Position numbers and translations under genes: made by a program. This document shows positions 1 through 10,645 of a stretch of 64,000 nt of DNA, piece by piece; position 1 is the stretch's first letter; every line of letters starts with the position of its first letter. The stretch is from Mycobacterium gastri (GTDB lineage Bacteria > Actinomycetota > Actinomycetes > Mycobacteriales > Mycobacteriaceae), in contig NZ_LQOX01000077.1 of NCBI RefSeq assembly GCF_002102175.1, positions 33,229 through 97,228 of the forward strand, in the 5' to 3' direction. The notes under the pieces were generated by a model. That model ran no database searches. It saw nothing but the letters and a program-made list of their open reading frames with translations, and had not been told where the DNA came from.

Positions 1-264
1 TGCCGTAGGAGGCTGCGCTGCCATAAGCCGCGCGAGTTCGGCATCGGGATCGGCGGCGACCAACAGCCGAGAATAGGTGCCGGGCGGCAGTCCAAGTCCG
101 TTTTCGACCTTCTGAACTGTGCCTTTATGCGGCTTGCGAGCGCCGCGTTCCAAATAGCTGAGCCCCATGATGCTGACGCCCGTTGCGGCGGCCAGGTCGG
201 CAAGCGACCAGTCGCGCGACTCGCGCAATGCGCGGATGGCCGCGCCAGCCGATTCACGGCTCAC
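1..264 (-). CDS. XRE-family helix-turn-helix regulator, Rv0023-like (3' part outside window)
   Basis: Translating the reverse strand from a GTG at 264 gives a protein beginning MSRESAGAAIRALRESRD, followed by a classic XRE helix-turn-helix (WSLADLAAATGVSIMGLSYLERG, about residues 19-40). I recognise it as the orthologue of M. tuberculosis Rv0023, a DNA-binding regulator of unknown targets. The window edge cuts it after 88 codons, so the C-terminal domain is not visible. An ATG at 297 would add 11 residues, but the family start matches the GTG. It is divergent from whiB5, the same pairing as in M. tuberculosis, and the 144-bp gap between them probably holds both promoters. Confidence 0.85.
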   Translation of the reverse strand, partial: MSRESAGAAIRALRESRDWSLADLAAATGVSIMGLSYLERGARKPHKGTVQKVENGLGLPPGTYSRLLVAADPDAELARLMAAQPPTA

Positions 265-408
265 CGCAGCCTCCGGCCATAGCCGGATATTACACATGGC
301 CGGTCCACCTACGCTGCTATATATGTTTTTGTCGCGTTTCGCTTGCCAGGGCCACCTTCCTGTGTATACGCTTTTGCCTACGTTTCGGAGCAGAAGGAGA
401 CAACAGAC

Positions 409-825
409 ATGGCTACCCCGTGCACAGGCAACCCGGAACTGTGGTTCGGCTACCCCGACGACGACAGCGGCGACGGCGCGGCGAAGGCTCGCGCCTACGA
501 ACGGTCCGCCACCGAGGCTCGAATTCAGTGCCTGCGCCGCTGCCCACTGGCGCAGCAACGCCTTTGCGCCGAACGGGCCGTCAAGTATCGCGAGGAGTAC
601 GGCGTATGGGCCGGTGTCAAACTTCCCGGCGGCCAGTACCGCAAGCGGACGCAACTGGCTCAGGCCCACGAGGTACTGCGGCGGATCGCCGCCGGTGAGA
701 TCAATGCCAGACAACTGCCGGAGAACGCTGCTCTGCTCGCGCGCACTGAACGCGACGCCAGGCCGGTGACCGCGGTGGTGCTGCACCTACCGGCGGCACG
801 CGTAGGCCCCCGTTCGGCGGCGTAG
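409..825 (+). CDS. whiB5: WhiB-family Fe-S transcription factor (WhiB5-like)
   Basis: This is a 138-residue Wbl protein. The four iron-sulfur cysteines are C5, C41, C45 and C53 (spacing C-X35-C-X3-C-X7-C), with the conserved GVWAG turn near residue 66 and a basic C-terminal half that would bind DNA. Wbl proteins hold a 4Fe-4S cluster and act with sigma factors on redox or stress genes. The ATG at 409 is preceded by AAGGAG at 393-398. Longer upstream readings lack family similarity. The C-X3-C spacing and the position beside the Rv0023-like regulator point to WhiB5 rather than another paralogue. The target genes cannot be inferred here. Confidence 0.88.
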   Translation: MATPCTGNPELWFGYPDDDSGDGAAKARAYERSATEARIQCLRRCPLAQQRLCAERAVKYREEYGVWAGVKLPGGQYRKRTQLAQAHEVLRRIAAGEINARQLPENAALLARTERDARPVTAVVLHLPAARVGPRSAA

Positions 826-865
826 CGGCACGACGAGGCCGATCAGTTTGCTCAGTTGGCTTTAG

Positions 866-1405
866 ACATCGTATGCCGCTGAGCGCGAGGCGTTCGGCGG
901 GCCCATCATCGACAACCAGGGCATCGCATTTCCAGTGGCGGACTTGGCAACTCAGATCGACGCCGCCCGGCTGCTGACGTGGCGGGCCTCCTGGATGGCG
1001 GCCAACAGAGTGCCTTTCGAGCGGGGCGAGGGCTCGATGTCGAAGCTGGCCGCCAGCGAGGTCGCCGTCAAGGCCACCGAACGCGCCATCCAAACCATGG
1101 GCGGCTGGGGCTACATCACCGATCACCCGGTGGAAAAGTGGTATCGAGATGCCAAGCCGTACACCATCTTCGAAGGAACCAGCGAAATCCAGCGGATGGT
1201 CATCTCGAATGCGCTCGGCGCTGCCGTCGGCACCCCGCCGCTACATGTCGTGCTCGAACCGTCCGGCGGACCGCTGAAGCGGATCTTCGGTCGCGGCACG
1301 CCGCTGAGATCGCGCGCCGCCGACGCCGCGCTGTCGATGCAGGACCGGCTCCCCGAACCGGTGATGCGGGCGGCCATGAAGGTGCTGCGGCCGCCGGGCC
1401 GGTGA
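866..1405 (+). pseudogene. Acyl-CoA dehydrogenase (FadE) C-terminal remnant
   Basis: A reading frame from 866 to the TGA at 1403 encodes about 179 residues typical of the C-terminal domain of acyl-CoA dehydrogenases. It includes EREAFGGPI, QGIAFPVADLATQIDAARLL, the GGWGYITDHPVEKWYRDAK segment and the FEGTSEIQRMVI motif near the family C-terminus. The FAD/substrate-binding N-terminal half (normally about 200 residues) is missing. A TAG at 863-865 closes the frame just before the homology begins. A GTG at 935 could start a shorter peptide, but it would not fold as a dehydrogenase. I infer a 5'-truncated relic. M. tuberculosis has no such gene next to whiB5. Confidence 0.75.
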
Positions 1406-1457
1406 GGCGGCGTAGGGTCGCGGCATCGGGCCGCACCGCGCATGACGAAGGGCGACG

Positions 1458-2444
1458 ATGAGTAACCTCGAAGCCGCACCGGCTGAAGTTGCCTGCAGCG
1501 CTTCACAGACCGCGGGTATCGAGGTGCTGCACCCGCGGGAGGTTCCGCTGGGCGGACCGCGGGCGATCCCGGTACAACGCACCCTGCCGCAGCGCCAGCG
1601 ATCGCTGATCGGCGCCTGGTGTTTCCTGGACCACTACGGCCCCGTGACCGGACCCGCCGCGCGGATGGACGTCGCACCTCATCCGCACACCGGGCTGCAA
1701 ACGGTGAGCTGGTTGTTCAGCGGCGAGGTGGAACACCGCGACAGCGCGGGTGTGCACGCGATAGTCCGGCCCGGCGAGCTGAACCTGATGACCGCGGGCG
1801 CGGGGATCTGTCATTCCGAAGTATCGCTTCCTTCCGGCGCGGGGGCGGTCCTGCACGGCGCCCAGCTGTGGGTGGCTCTGCCCGACGCAGCACGCCACAC
1901 CGGGCAAGACTTCGCGCACTATGCGCCTGATCCGATTGCGCTGCCGGGTGCCAAGGCACGGGTATTTGTGGGCGAGCTTGCCGGAAGCCGCTCGCCGGCA
2001 CACACGTTCACGCCGCTGGTGGGCGCCCAGGTCGATCTGGACCCCAACGTTGCGCTGGACATCGACATCGACCCGGCATTCGAGCACGGGGTGCTCTGCG
2101 ATGCCGGCGAGATCGCGATCGGCCAGGCTGCGCTCGCGGTCGGCGACCTGGGCTACCAAGGCCCGGGCCGCACCACCCTGCACCTGATCAACGCCGGGGT
2201 GCAGCCCGGGCGGGTGCTGCTGCTGGGCGGCACACCCTTCACCGAGGATTTGGTGATGTGGTGGAACTTCGTCGGTCGCAACCACGACGAGATCGTCACC
2301 TATCGGCAGCTGTGGCAAGACCGCGACGAACGCTTCGGCGCCGTCGCGGGATACCAGGGCACGCCGGCTCGGCTGCCTGCCCCGCCACTGCCCGCTACCC
2401 GGCTGCTACCCAGACAAGGATCGAACCGAAAGGATGCCGGATGA
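1458..2444 (+). CDS. Pirin family cupin protein
   Basis: This 328-residue bicupin has pirin hallmarks: PHPHTGLQTVSWLFSGEVEHRDS (residues 74-96) and the second metal segment MTAGAGICHSE. H75, H77, H119 and E121 correspond to the iron ligands of pirins. Pirins are Fe(II) cupins; some bacterial members have quercetinase activity and others regulate metabolism, so the substrate here is unknown. The start ATG at 1458 follows a GGGCGACG stretch that is a weak ribosome site. The stop overlaps the next gene as ATGA, so the acetyltransferase is probably translated from the same message. This pair is not found at this position in M. tuberculosis. Confidence 0.85.
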   Translation: MSNLEAAPAEVACSASQTAGIEVLHPREVPLGGPRAIPVQRTLPQRQRSLIGAWCFLDHYGPVTGPAARMDVAPHPHTGLQTVSWLFSGEVEHRDSAGVHAIVRPGELNLMTAGAGICHSEVSLPSGAGAVLHGAQLWVALPDAARHTGQDFAHYAPDPIALPGAKARVFVGELAGSRSPAHTFTPLVGAQVDLDPNVALDIDIDPAFEHGVLCDAGEIAIGQAALAVGDLGYQGPGRTTLHLINAGVQPGRVLLLGGTPFTEDLVMWWNFVGRNHDEIVTYRQLWQDRDERFGAVAGYQGTPARLPAPPLPATRLLPRQGSNRKDAG

Positions 2445-2740
2445 CTGCCGACAAGACCGGTGCGCAGACCACGGTGGCCGCTGAGCAGGGCAGGTACACG
2501 ATCGCGGTCGAGGGTAGAACCGTAGGCTTCGCCAGCTACCTGGACCGCGGCGATCAGCGGGTCTTCGACCACACCGAAGTCGACCCGAAGTTCGGCGGAC
2601 GCGGGCTGGCGACGATTCTCGTCGAGAAGGCGCTGGAACAGGCGAAAGCGGACGGCAAGCGCATCGTCCCGGTCTGCTCCATGGTCGTCACCGTGCTCAA
2701 GAAACATCCGGAGTACGCCGACGTCACCGACCCCGTCTAA
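2441..2740 (+). CDS. Small GNAT-like N-acetyltransferase (Acetyltransf_CG type)
   Basis: This 99-residue protein matches the short Acetyltransf_CG branch of GNAT proteins: a beta sheet ending [22 protein letters not shown], the acetyl-CoA loop [14 protein letters not shown] and the closing [17 protein letters not shown]. These single-domain proteins bind acetyl-CoA, but their acceptors are mostly unknown. The ATG at 2441 overlaps the pirin stop by the ATGA arrangement, which fixes the start and suggests translational coupling. Its TAA (2738-2740) overlaps the stop of the convergent PPE gene, so the two transcripts must end in each other's tails. Confidence 0.85.
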   Translation: MTADKTGAQTTVAAEQGRYTIAVEGRTVGFASYLDRGDQRVFDHTEVDPKFGGRGLATILVEKALEQAKADGKRIVPVCSMVVTVLKKHPEYADVTDPV

Positions 2741-4281
2741 GTGCGCGCGTCCGAGCCGTCGGAGTCCCACGTGGCCGGCAGCATCGGGCTGGTCGGACCG
2801 TCATCGAAGCCGTGGGCGGGCAGCGTGATCAATCCGGCCACGTCGGCATTGCTCTTGGCCGCGGTACCGCCGAAGCCGATCGCGCCGGCCCCTCGGCTCG
2901 ATGCGGCTGCACGCAGGTCTTCGACGTCTGTCGCGGGGTCTTTCACAGGGCCTTTCACAGGGTCATTGTCGGCGTCGCTGTCGATATCCATGAATTCGTC
3001 GGCGTACTGACGCTGCGGCGCCCTCACCTTGCGTCGGCGACGAGAACGCCGTTGTTCGCGTGCCGAGACCGCCGCGGCCGGGGCAGGCACACCAACCGAC
3101 GGTGCCTTGGCGCCGCTGTTATGGGTCAACGCGGGTGGGAAGCCTTCGCCGGGGTCGAAGCCCCCCACGGCATAAGTCACCGCAGCCGGAGCCGCCGGTG
3201 CGGCGGGCGCGGTGCCGGCACCCGCCGCTGCCGAGGCAGCGGGCGCGGCGACCGGAGCGGTCACGCTTGAAGCCGCACTTACCGCCGGCCAGGCCACCGG
3301 ATGCACGGCCGGCGCCACGGTCCCGCCGGCCCCACCGGCGATGTCACCCGCTGCGGCTGCCGCCGGAACCTGAACCACGAGCTGTTCACCCACGCCGATC
3401 ACTACCCGCAGAATCGTCCCCAGCAGCGGATCGAGTATCAATTGGGGATAGGTGAGCGAGGCCGCGACCCAGGAGAAGGCCTGGTAGGCAACAGCGAACA
3501 AGAATGGCCCCCACACGACCAACGCCTGTGACGGATTGGTCAAGAAATCGGTGATCAGCTGCATGCCGTTGCCCACTGGGTCCTGCAAGAAATCGATGAT
3601 CGGCGCGTATACCTGCTCGACGTAGCCAAGGTATGCCTGCAGCAGTTGCGAAGCCAGGTCCGCGAGGTTCAGTTGGTTGCCGGCGTCGGTCGCCGGCGCC
3701 AGGGCCGCCAGCTGCGCGGGGTCGGCGGTGTCGCCGGTATCCGCTTTGAGCAGCGGCGGCGCGGGTGATGTAGCCGGGACAGAGTCCGCCGCCACGTTCG
3801 ACACCGTTTGATAGGTGCTCATCGTGGTGGCAGCCTGAACCCACATTCGGACGTAATCCGCCTCGTTGAGCGCGATCGGGATCGTATTGATGCCGAAGAA
3901 ATTGGTCGCGACCAGCACACCATGCACAACGTGGTTGGCGGCCAGCTCGGCCAGGGTCGGCATGCTCGCCAGCGCCGCCGTGTAGGCCTGGGCGGCGACG
4001 TGGTGCTGTAGCCCGGCCGCAATGCTCTTGCCGCGGGCCTGCTCGAGCCACGCAAGGTAGGGGGCATGCGCGGCGACGTACTCGTCGGCGCTCGGGCCCT
4101 GCCACCAACCGCCCTGGACCGTGTTCAGTACGGCCGTGAGTTCGGCGATCGCCGAACCGTACTCGGCGCTGAGCAGCTGGTAGGCGCCCGCGGCGGCCAG
4201 GAACGGCCCCGGACCAGGCCCACTGGACAACAGCGCGGAATGAACCTCGGGCGGCAATGCCATCCAGACCGGCGCCGTCAT
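2737..4281 (-). CDS. PPE family protein, PPE-PPW subfamily
   Basis: This 514-residue protein has a PPE domain over about residues 1-180. It opens with [17 protein letters not shown] (P10-P11-E12) and carries the [10 protein letters not shown] helix turn near residue 60. A Pro/Ala-rich middle follows, then a C-terminal signature of GFGGT (469-473) and PMLPATW (499-505), which defines the PPE-PPW subgroup. PPE proteins pair with PE proteins and are exported by type VII (ESX) systems to the cell surface or host. No PE partner is adjacent, so it must pair with one encoded elsewhere or act alone. The stop codon overlaps the convergent acetyltransferase stop by three bases. Confidence 0.9.
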   Translation of the reverse strand: MTAPVWMALPPEVHSALLSSGPGPGPFLAAAGAYQLLSAEYGSAIAELTAVLNTVQGGWWQGPSADEYVAAHAPYLAWLEQARGKSIAAGLQHHVAAQAYTAALASMPTLAELAANHVVHGVLVATNFFGINTIPIALNEADYVRMWVQAATTMSTYQTVSNVAADSVPATSPAPPLLKADTGDTADPAQLAALAPATDAGNQLNLADLASQLLQAYLGYVEQVYAPIIDFLQDPVGNGMQLITDFLTNPSQALVVWGPFLFAVAYQAFSWVAASLTYPQLILDPLLGTILRVVIGVGEQLVVQVPAAAAAGDIAGGAGGTVAPAVHPVAWPAVSAASSVTAPVAAPAASAAAGAGTAPAAPAAPAAVTYAVGGFDPGEGFPPALTHNSGAKAPSVGVPAPAAAVSAREQRRSRRRRKVRAPQRQYADEFMDIDSDADNDPVKGPVKDPATDVEDLRAAASSRGAGAIGFGGTAAKSNADVAGLITLPAHGFDDGPTSPMLPATWDSDGSDART

Positions 4282-4519
4282 GATCTGTCCCGCCTCAGGA
4301 CCCCGGCACTGGCCACAGCGAACGTCGTCATAGGCTATCCCCCCGGCGCGTTGGCCCTTCGGCCGTGCGGGTGCTGGACCATGCGCACGGCCGCGGGCGA
4401 GTGTTTCGCTACCTCACGCCAATTAACCCGCCAACGGATCGGCTAAACCGATGCCGACCGATCTGTCCGCGAGTCGCCGTCATCGACAACCAGGCCGACC
4501 CCGATAACGCAGGCGCCAC

Positions 4520-5821
<1,302 letters not shown>

Positions 5822-6034
5822 CTCTGCGGCTCCTTCGATAGTCGTCGATAAAACTGCCGGCGCGCAGTGTCGCCATAGACGGATAGACGGTAGACGAGGT
5901 GCGGCGAAGGTGGCCATCGATGTCGCCGCTGCGTCAAGGCGGGCCGATGCGACGGCTATGGCCGCTGGCCGTGACCGACGGCCGGGTCCTGACGCACCGC
6001 CAGCGGCGGTGCGGGACAAGGCGGTGTCGAGCCG

Positions 6035-6301
6035 TTAGCTGCCCGTGCGCTCGCGGTGCCGGCATCCGGGCCAGCAGCAGGGACGGCGCTTGCCTTCTTC
6101 CAGTTCCTCCTGGGTCCGGCGGATGCGCCGCTGTCGGGTCGTCGGTTGCTTGGCGTCCTCGACCCAACAGATGAACTCGTTACGCGCCAACGGCGTGATG
6201 TCGTTCCAGGCAGCCAAAGCCGTGGCGTTGGCGATCAACGCCTTACGCAGGTCCGCGGGCAGCTGATGCACCACCCCGCCGGACACTCGCGCACGACTCA
6301 C
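6035..6301 (-). CDS. YdeI/OmpD-associated (OmdA) family protein
   Basis: This protein of about 88 residues carries the helical segment QLPADLRKALIANATALAAWNDITPLARNEFICWVEDAKQPTTRQRRI, typical of the YdeI/OmpD-associated, or bacteriocin-protection, family. Members are cytosolic and poorly characterised. A Cys/Arg-rich tail (CCWPGCRHRERTGS) follows. The GTG at 6301 gives MSRARVSGG; longer readings would run into the tRNA-Leu gene and are rejected. It lies between the amt promoter region and leuT on the same strand. The function here is unknown. Confidence 0.7.
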   Translation of the reverse strand: MSRARVSGGVVHQLPADLRKALIANATALAAWNDITPLARNEFICWVEDAKQPTTRQRRIRRTQEELEEGKRRPCCWPGCRHRERTGS

Positions 6302-6401
6302 CGGGCCACCTTCTTCTTGGCGAGGATTTCCAGCTTTGTGGAGGGGGATGGATCGCGCCCGGGTGCACTGCTCGACACCCCCCGGCGCGGTCCACTCACA
6401 G

Positions 6402-6484
6402 TGGGCGAAGGGGGACTTGAACCCCCACGTCCCGAAGGACACTGGCACCTGAAGCCAGCGCGTCTGCCATTCCGCCACTCGCCC
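6402..6484 (-). tRNA. leuT: tRNA-Leu (anticodon CAG)
   Basis: The reverse strand folds as an 83-nt class II tRNA. The 5' GGGCGAG pairs with 3' TTCGCCC, a long variable arm reads TGTCCTTCGGGACG, and the T loop is GGTTCAAGTCC. The anticodon CAG lies at 6451-6449. The discriminator base is A and CCA is not encoded. It sits just upstream of fhaA on the other strand, as in M. tuberculosis. Confidence 0.95.
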
Positions 6485-6763
6485 GAAACAACCGGAGGAC
6501 CATACCACTGTAGTAGCCACGCGCCCCAACCGCCGGCGCCAGGTCGACAACCCGCGCGGCGGGGGAGCGGGCGGAGGGGGATTCGCTCTGCGTCCTTGGC
6601 AGTCCTCGGCGCCGGGCTGTCACCTGCTGGATGTTTTCTCAGGATTCTCACGGTGCCACTGCGTCGCCGTGTCCCGATAGCATGTTTTGTGACCACCAGA
6701 TGCGGGCGAGTCGTTTGCCTCGCGTCGACGATGACCAGAATCCAGTGAGGCGAGCGCTGAAAA

Positions 6764-8455
6764 ATGGGTAGCCAGAAGGGGCTGGTTCAGCGCATCGAAC
6801 GCAAACTCGAGTCAACTGTCGGGGATGCATTTGCCTGGATGTTCGGGGGATCGATCGTCCCGCAAGAGGTGGAAGCCCTATTGCGACGGGAAGCCGCGGA
6901 TGGTGTGCGCTCACTCGAGGGAAATCGCCTTTTGGCGCCCAACGAGTACATCATTACCCTCAGTGTGCACGACTCCGAGAAATTAGGCGCAGACCCGGAT
7001 CTCACGTCGACGGCATTTGCTCGGTACTTGGCGGACTATATCCAAGAACAGGGGTGGCAAACGTATGGTGATGTGGTGGTCCGGTTCGAGCGGTCGCCGA
7101 ACCTGCATACCGGCCAGTTCCGCGCCCGCGGGACTGTCAACCCCGACGTCGAGCCCCGCCCGACGGTCACCGCATACGCCCGGCCACAATCGAACCACGC
7201 GTTTGGCGCAGAACCAGGAGTACCACCGATGACTGACAATCCGAGCTACCGCGGCGGTCCGGGGCAGGGGCCCGACGAGTATTACGACGACCGGTACCCG
7301 CGTCCGCAAGAGGAGCCACGCAGTGGCTCGCCCGCCGGGCCGGACCCGCGCGGTGGATATCCGCCGGAAGGCGGCGGCTACCAGCCCCAACCCGGATACC
7401 CGCCGCCCCCTCGTCAGCCGGACCAGGGCGGCGGCTACCCCGAACAGCGCGGCTACCAAGACCAAGGCGGCTACCCTGAACAGGGCTACCAAGACCAGGG
7501 CGGCTACCCCGAACAGCGCGGCTACCCTGAACAGGGCTACCAAGACCAGGGCGGCTACCCCGAACAGCGCGGCTACCCTGAACAGGGCGGCTACCCCGCG
7601 CCGTACGAGCAGCGTCCGCCCGGCTACCCCGGCCCCGGCTACGACCAGGGTTACCGACAAGGCGGCTACGGCCAACCACCCGGCGGCCAGCCCGGCTATG
7701 GCCAACCACCCGGCGGCGGGTACGGACAACCGCCGAGCGGCTACGGCCAACCGCCCGGCGGCGGCTACGGACAGCCACCTGGGGGCCAGCCCGGCTACGG
7801 CGGCTACGGCGACTACGGACGTGAGCCGGCGCGCCAGGACGAGGGCGGCTACGGCGGCCCGCCGGCCGCGCCGCAGGCACCGCCGGAACCCCAGCGGCCG
7901 GCTTATCCCGACCAGGGCGCCGGCTACGAGCAAGGCGGCTACGACCAGGGTTATCAGCAGGGTGGCGGCGGATACGGCCGTCAGGAATATGGATCAGGCG
8001 ACTACACCCAGTACGCCGAAACGTCGGCGCCCGGCGGCTACCCCGCTCAGGGCGGCGGGTACGCCGAGCCGGCTCGCGACTACGACTACGGCCAGTCGGC
8101 GGTTCCCGACTATGGCCAGCCGGCGGGCGGCTACGGCGGTTACGGGCAAGGCGGCTACGGGTCACCCGGGACTACGGTGACGCTGCAGCTTGACGACGGC
8201 AGCGGCCGCACCTATCAGCTCCGCGACGGCTCCAACATCATCGGACGCGGACAGGACGCCCAGTTCCGGTTGCCCGATACCGGTGTCTCACGCCGGCACT
8301 TGGAGATCCGTTGGGACGGGCAAGTCGCGCTACTGACGGACCTGAACTCCACCAACGGCACGACCGTCAACAACGCACCGGTACAGGAGTGGCAATTGGC
8401 CGACGGCGACGTGATCCGCTTGGGCCATTCCGAGATCATCGTCCGCATTCACTGA
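6764..8455 (+). CDS. fhaA: FHA-domain protein FhaA
   Basis: This 563-residue protein has an N-terminal DUF3662 domain (about 1-125, beginning MGSQKGLVQRIERKLEST) and a long disordered Gly/Tyr/Pro/Gln-rich middle (about 160-465). A C-terminal FHA domain (about 475-563) carries the phosphothreonine-reading motifs GRGQDAQF, SRRHLEIRW and LNSTNGT. In M. tuberculosis FhaA binds the phosphorylated pseudokinase part of MurJ and restrains peptidoglycan synthesis. That partner is encoded in this window at 48197-51760. fhaA heads the operon running to pknB. The middle region is expanded by an in-frame 17-residue tandem repeat (see the repeat entry). Confidence 0.95.
   Translation: MGSQKGLVQRIERKLESTVGDAFAWMFGGSIVPQEVEALLRREAADGVRSLEGNRLLAPNEYIITLSVHDSEKLGADPDLTSTAFARYLADYIQEQGWQTYGDVVVRFERSPNLHTGQFRARGTVNPDVEPRPTVTAYARPQSNHAFGAEPGVPPMTDNPSYRGGPGQGPDEYYDDRYPRPQEEPRSGSPAGPDPRGGYPPEGGGYQPQPGYPPPPRQPDQGGGYPEQRGYQDQGGYPEQGYQDQGGYPEQRGYPEQGYQDQGGYPEQRGYPEQGGYPAPYEQRPPGYPGPGYDQGYRQGGYGQPPGGQPGYGQPPGGGYGQPPSGYGQPPGGGYGQPPGGQPGYGGYGDYGREPARQDEGGYGGPPAAPQAPPEPQRPAYPDQGAGYEQGGYDQGYQQGGGGYGRQEYGSGDYTQYAETSAPGGYPAQGGGYAEPARDYDYGQSAVPDYGQPAGGYGGYGQGGYGSPGTTVTLQLDDGSGRTYQLRDGSNIIGRGQDAQFRLPDTGVSRRHLEIRWDGQVALLTDLNSTNGTTVNNAPVQEWQLADGDVIRLGHSEIIVRIH
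7498..7587 (+). repeat. 51-bp in-frame tandem repeat inside fhaA
   Basis: A 51-bp unit (7498-7548) encoding GGYPEQRGYPEQGYQDQ is followed by a second copy identical over 39 bp (7549-7587). Degenerate copies precede it from about 7429. The unit keeps the frame, so copy number can change without breaking the protein. Confidence 0.8.
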
Positions 8456-8580
8456 ACCCTCTGGGCACAATGCTGCCTCGCTTGACCTCGCACCGACCGC
8501 CTGACCAGTATCGTGACTTTGCTGAACTTCTCGGCATCACCGGCGCGGGGGTGGCGGCGCCAGGACGGAAAGGACGCCAG

Positions 8581-9048
8581 ATGCAGGGGTTAGTACTGCA
8601 ACTGACGCGTGCCGGCTTCTTGATGCTGTTATGGCTGTTCATCTGGTCGGTGCTGCGGGTGCTGCGCACCGACATCTACGCACCCACCGGTGCGGTGATG
8701 GTGCGCCGCGGGTTGGCGTTGCGCGGCACACTACTGCCGTTGCGCCAGCGCCGGCAGACGGCCCGCTACCTCGTCGTGACCGAGGGCACGCTGGCGGGCG
8801 CGCGCATCACGTTGAGCGGACAGCCGGTGTTGATCGGACGCGCTGACGACTCCACCCTGGTGTTGACCGACGACTACGCCTCGACACGGCACGCCAGGCT
8901 CTCTCAGCGGGGATCGGAATGGTACGTCGAAGACTTAGGATCGACCAACGGCACTTACCTTGACAGGGCGAAGGTGACGACTGCGGTACGAGTTCCGATT
9001 GGAGTGCCGGTTCGGATCGGCAAGACGGCAATCGAGTTGCGCCCGTGA
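8581..9048 (+). CDS. fhaB: FHA-domain membrane protein FhaB (FipA)
   Basis: This 155-residue protein has one membrane helix (GFLMLLWLFIWSVLRVL, about 12-28) and a cytoplasmic FHA domain (about 65-155) with GRADDSTL, STRHARL and GSTNGTYLD. FHA domains bind phosphothreonine. The M. tuberculosis FipA/FhaB is a PknA/PknB substrate linked to FtsZ-FtsQ division complexes and PbpA regulation. The ATG at 8581 follows GGAAAGGA and matches the family start. It lies 125 bp after fhaA and 58 bp before pstP, in the same operon. Confidence 0.93.
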   Translation: MQGLVLQLTRAGFLMLLWLFIWSVLRVLRTDIYAPTGAVMVRRGLALRGTLLPLRQRRQTARYLVVTEGTLAGARITLSGQPVLIGRADDSTLVLTDDYASTRHARLSQRGSEWYVEDLGSTNGTYLDRAKVTTAVRVPIGVPVRIGKTAIELRP

Positions 9049-9106
9049 CCCGCGCCGGTGACGATGCAGTGGGGGCACGCCCCGCTCGCGGGGGAGAGCG
9101 GCGCTC

Positions 9107-10645
9107 GTGACCCTGGTCCTGCGATATGCGGCCCGCAGCGATCGCGGCCTGGTACGCGCCAACAACGAAGACTCCGTCTACGCCGGCGCGCGGCTGCTGG
9201 CGCTGGCCGACGGCATGGGCGGCCACGCTGCCGGCGAAGTGGCGTCCCAACTGGTCATCGCCGCATTAGCCCACCTCGACGACGACGAGCCCGGGGGTGA
9301 CCTGCTTGGCAAGCTCGAGGCTGCGGTTCGTGCCGGTAATTCGGCCATCGCCGCCCAGGTCGAGATGGAGCCCGACCTCGAGGGCATGGGGACCACCCTC
9401 ACCGCGATCCTTTTCGACGGCAACCGCCTTGGTCTGGTGCACATCGGTGACTCCCGCGGCTATCTGCTGCGCGACGGTGAGCTGACCCAGATCACCAAGG
9501 ACGACACGTTCGTCCAAACCCTGGTCGACGAGGGCCGGATCACCGCGGAGGAGGCACACAGCCACCCCCAGCGATCGCTGATCATGCGGGCGCTGACCGG
9601 TCACGAGGTCGAACCCACCCTGACCATGCGCGAAGTTCGGGCCGGTGATCGCTACCTACTGTGCTCGGACGGGCTGTCCGACCCGGTGAGCGACGAGACA
9701 ATCCACGAGGCCCTGAAAATCCCCGACGTCGCCGAAAGCGCCTACCGTCTTATCGAACTCGCGCTGCGCGGCGGCGGCCCGGACAACGTGACCGTCGTGG
9801 TGGCCGACGTCGTCGACTACGAATACGGCCAGACCCAGCCGATTCTGGCCGGAGCCGTATCCGGTGACGACGACCAGCTGACCCTGCCGAACACGGCCGC
9901 CGGACGGGCCTCTGCGATTACCCCCCGCAAAGAAGCCGTGAAGCGGGTTCCGCCGTCGGCCGAGACGTTCCACCGGCACCGCTGGTCGCGCCGGCGGATC
10001 ATGCTTGTCGCTGTGCTGGCAGCGGTCCTGGTTGTCGCGGCCCTGTTCATCGGTCGCGCGATCATCCGCAACAACTACTACGTCGCCGAATACAACGGCA
10101 CGGTGTCGATCATGCGCGGGATCCAAGGGTCCCTGCTGGGCATGCCCCTGCACGAACCGTATCTGCTGGGCTGTTTGAACGCACGCAATGACCTGTCCCA
10201 GATCAGCTACGGCCAACCCCGGGACCACCTCGGCTGCCATCTGATGAAGTTGGAGGATCTGCGTCCGTCCGAACGCGCTCAAGTGCAGGCCGGACTTCCC
10301 ACCGGTTCCCTCGATGGCGCCATCAAGCAACTGCGTGACCTGGCCGCCAACTCCCTGCTACCGCCGTGCCCGCCGCCTCGCGCCACCTCGCCACCTGAGC
10401 CACCTACCCCGACCACCGCCAGCGGCACCCCCGAACCGAGCGTCACATCCTCGTCAACGCCCCCGACCACCCCAACGACCACTTCACCCGCCGGGGCCCC
10501 GTCCACCACGTCCGGCAGCGCCGGCCCCAACCACGCGAGCACTTCGCCCACAGCGCCCGCATCACCGTCGACGACATCGCCGACCGTGACCGCGCTCCCG
10601 CCACCTCCTCCGCAGCCGGGCATTGACTGCCGGGCGGCGGCATGA
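9107..10645 (+). CDS. pstP: PP2C-family Ser/Thr phosphatase PstP
   Basis: This 512-residue protein has an N-terminal PP2C domain (about 1-237) with the metal-binding motifs ADGMGGHAAGE, HIGDSRGYLLR, LLCSDGLSD and GGPDNVTVVV. A juxtamembrane stretch, one helix (IMLVAVLAAVLVVAALFIG, about 300-320) and a Pro/Thr-rich extracytoplasmic tail follow. It dephosphorylates PknA, PknB and their substrates and thereby resets the operon's kinase signalling. The GTG at 9107 has GGGGGAG upstream and gives the expected VTLVLRYAARSDRG start. Its last codons overlap rodA as ATGA. Confidence 0.95.
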   Translation: MTLVLRYAARSDRGLVRANNEDSVYAGARLLALADGMGGHAAGEVASQLVIAALAHLDDDEPGGDLLGKLEAAVRAGNSAIAAQVEMEPDLEGMGTTLTAILFDGNRLGLVHIGDSRGYLLRDGELTQITKDDTFVQTLVDEGRITAEEAHSHPQRSLIMRALTGHEVEPTLTMREVRAGDRYLLCSDGLSDPVSDETIHEALKIPDVAESAYRLIELALRGGGPDNVTVVVADVVDYEYGQTQPILAGAVSGDDDQLTLPNTAAGRASAITPRKEAVKRVPPSAETFHRHRWSRRRIMLVAVLAAVLVVAALFIGRAIIRNNYYVAEYNGTVSIMRGIQGSLLGMPLHEPYLLGCLNARNDLSQISYGQPRDHLGCHLMKLEDLRPSERAQVQAGLPTGSLDGAIKQLRDLAANSLLPPCPPPRATSPPEPPTPTTASGTPEPSVTSSSTPPTTPTTTSPAGAPSTTSGSAGPNHASTSPTAPASPSTTSPTVTALPPPPPQPGIDCRAAA

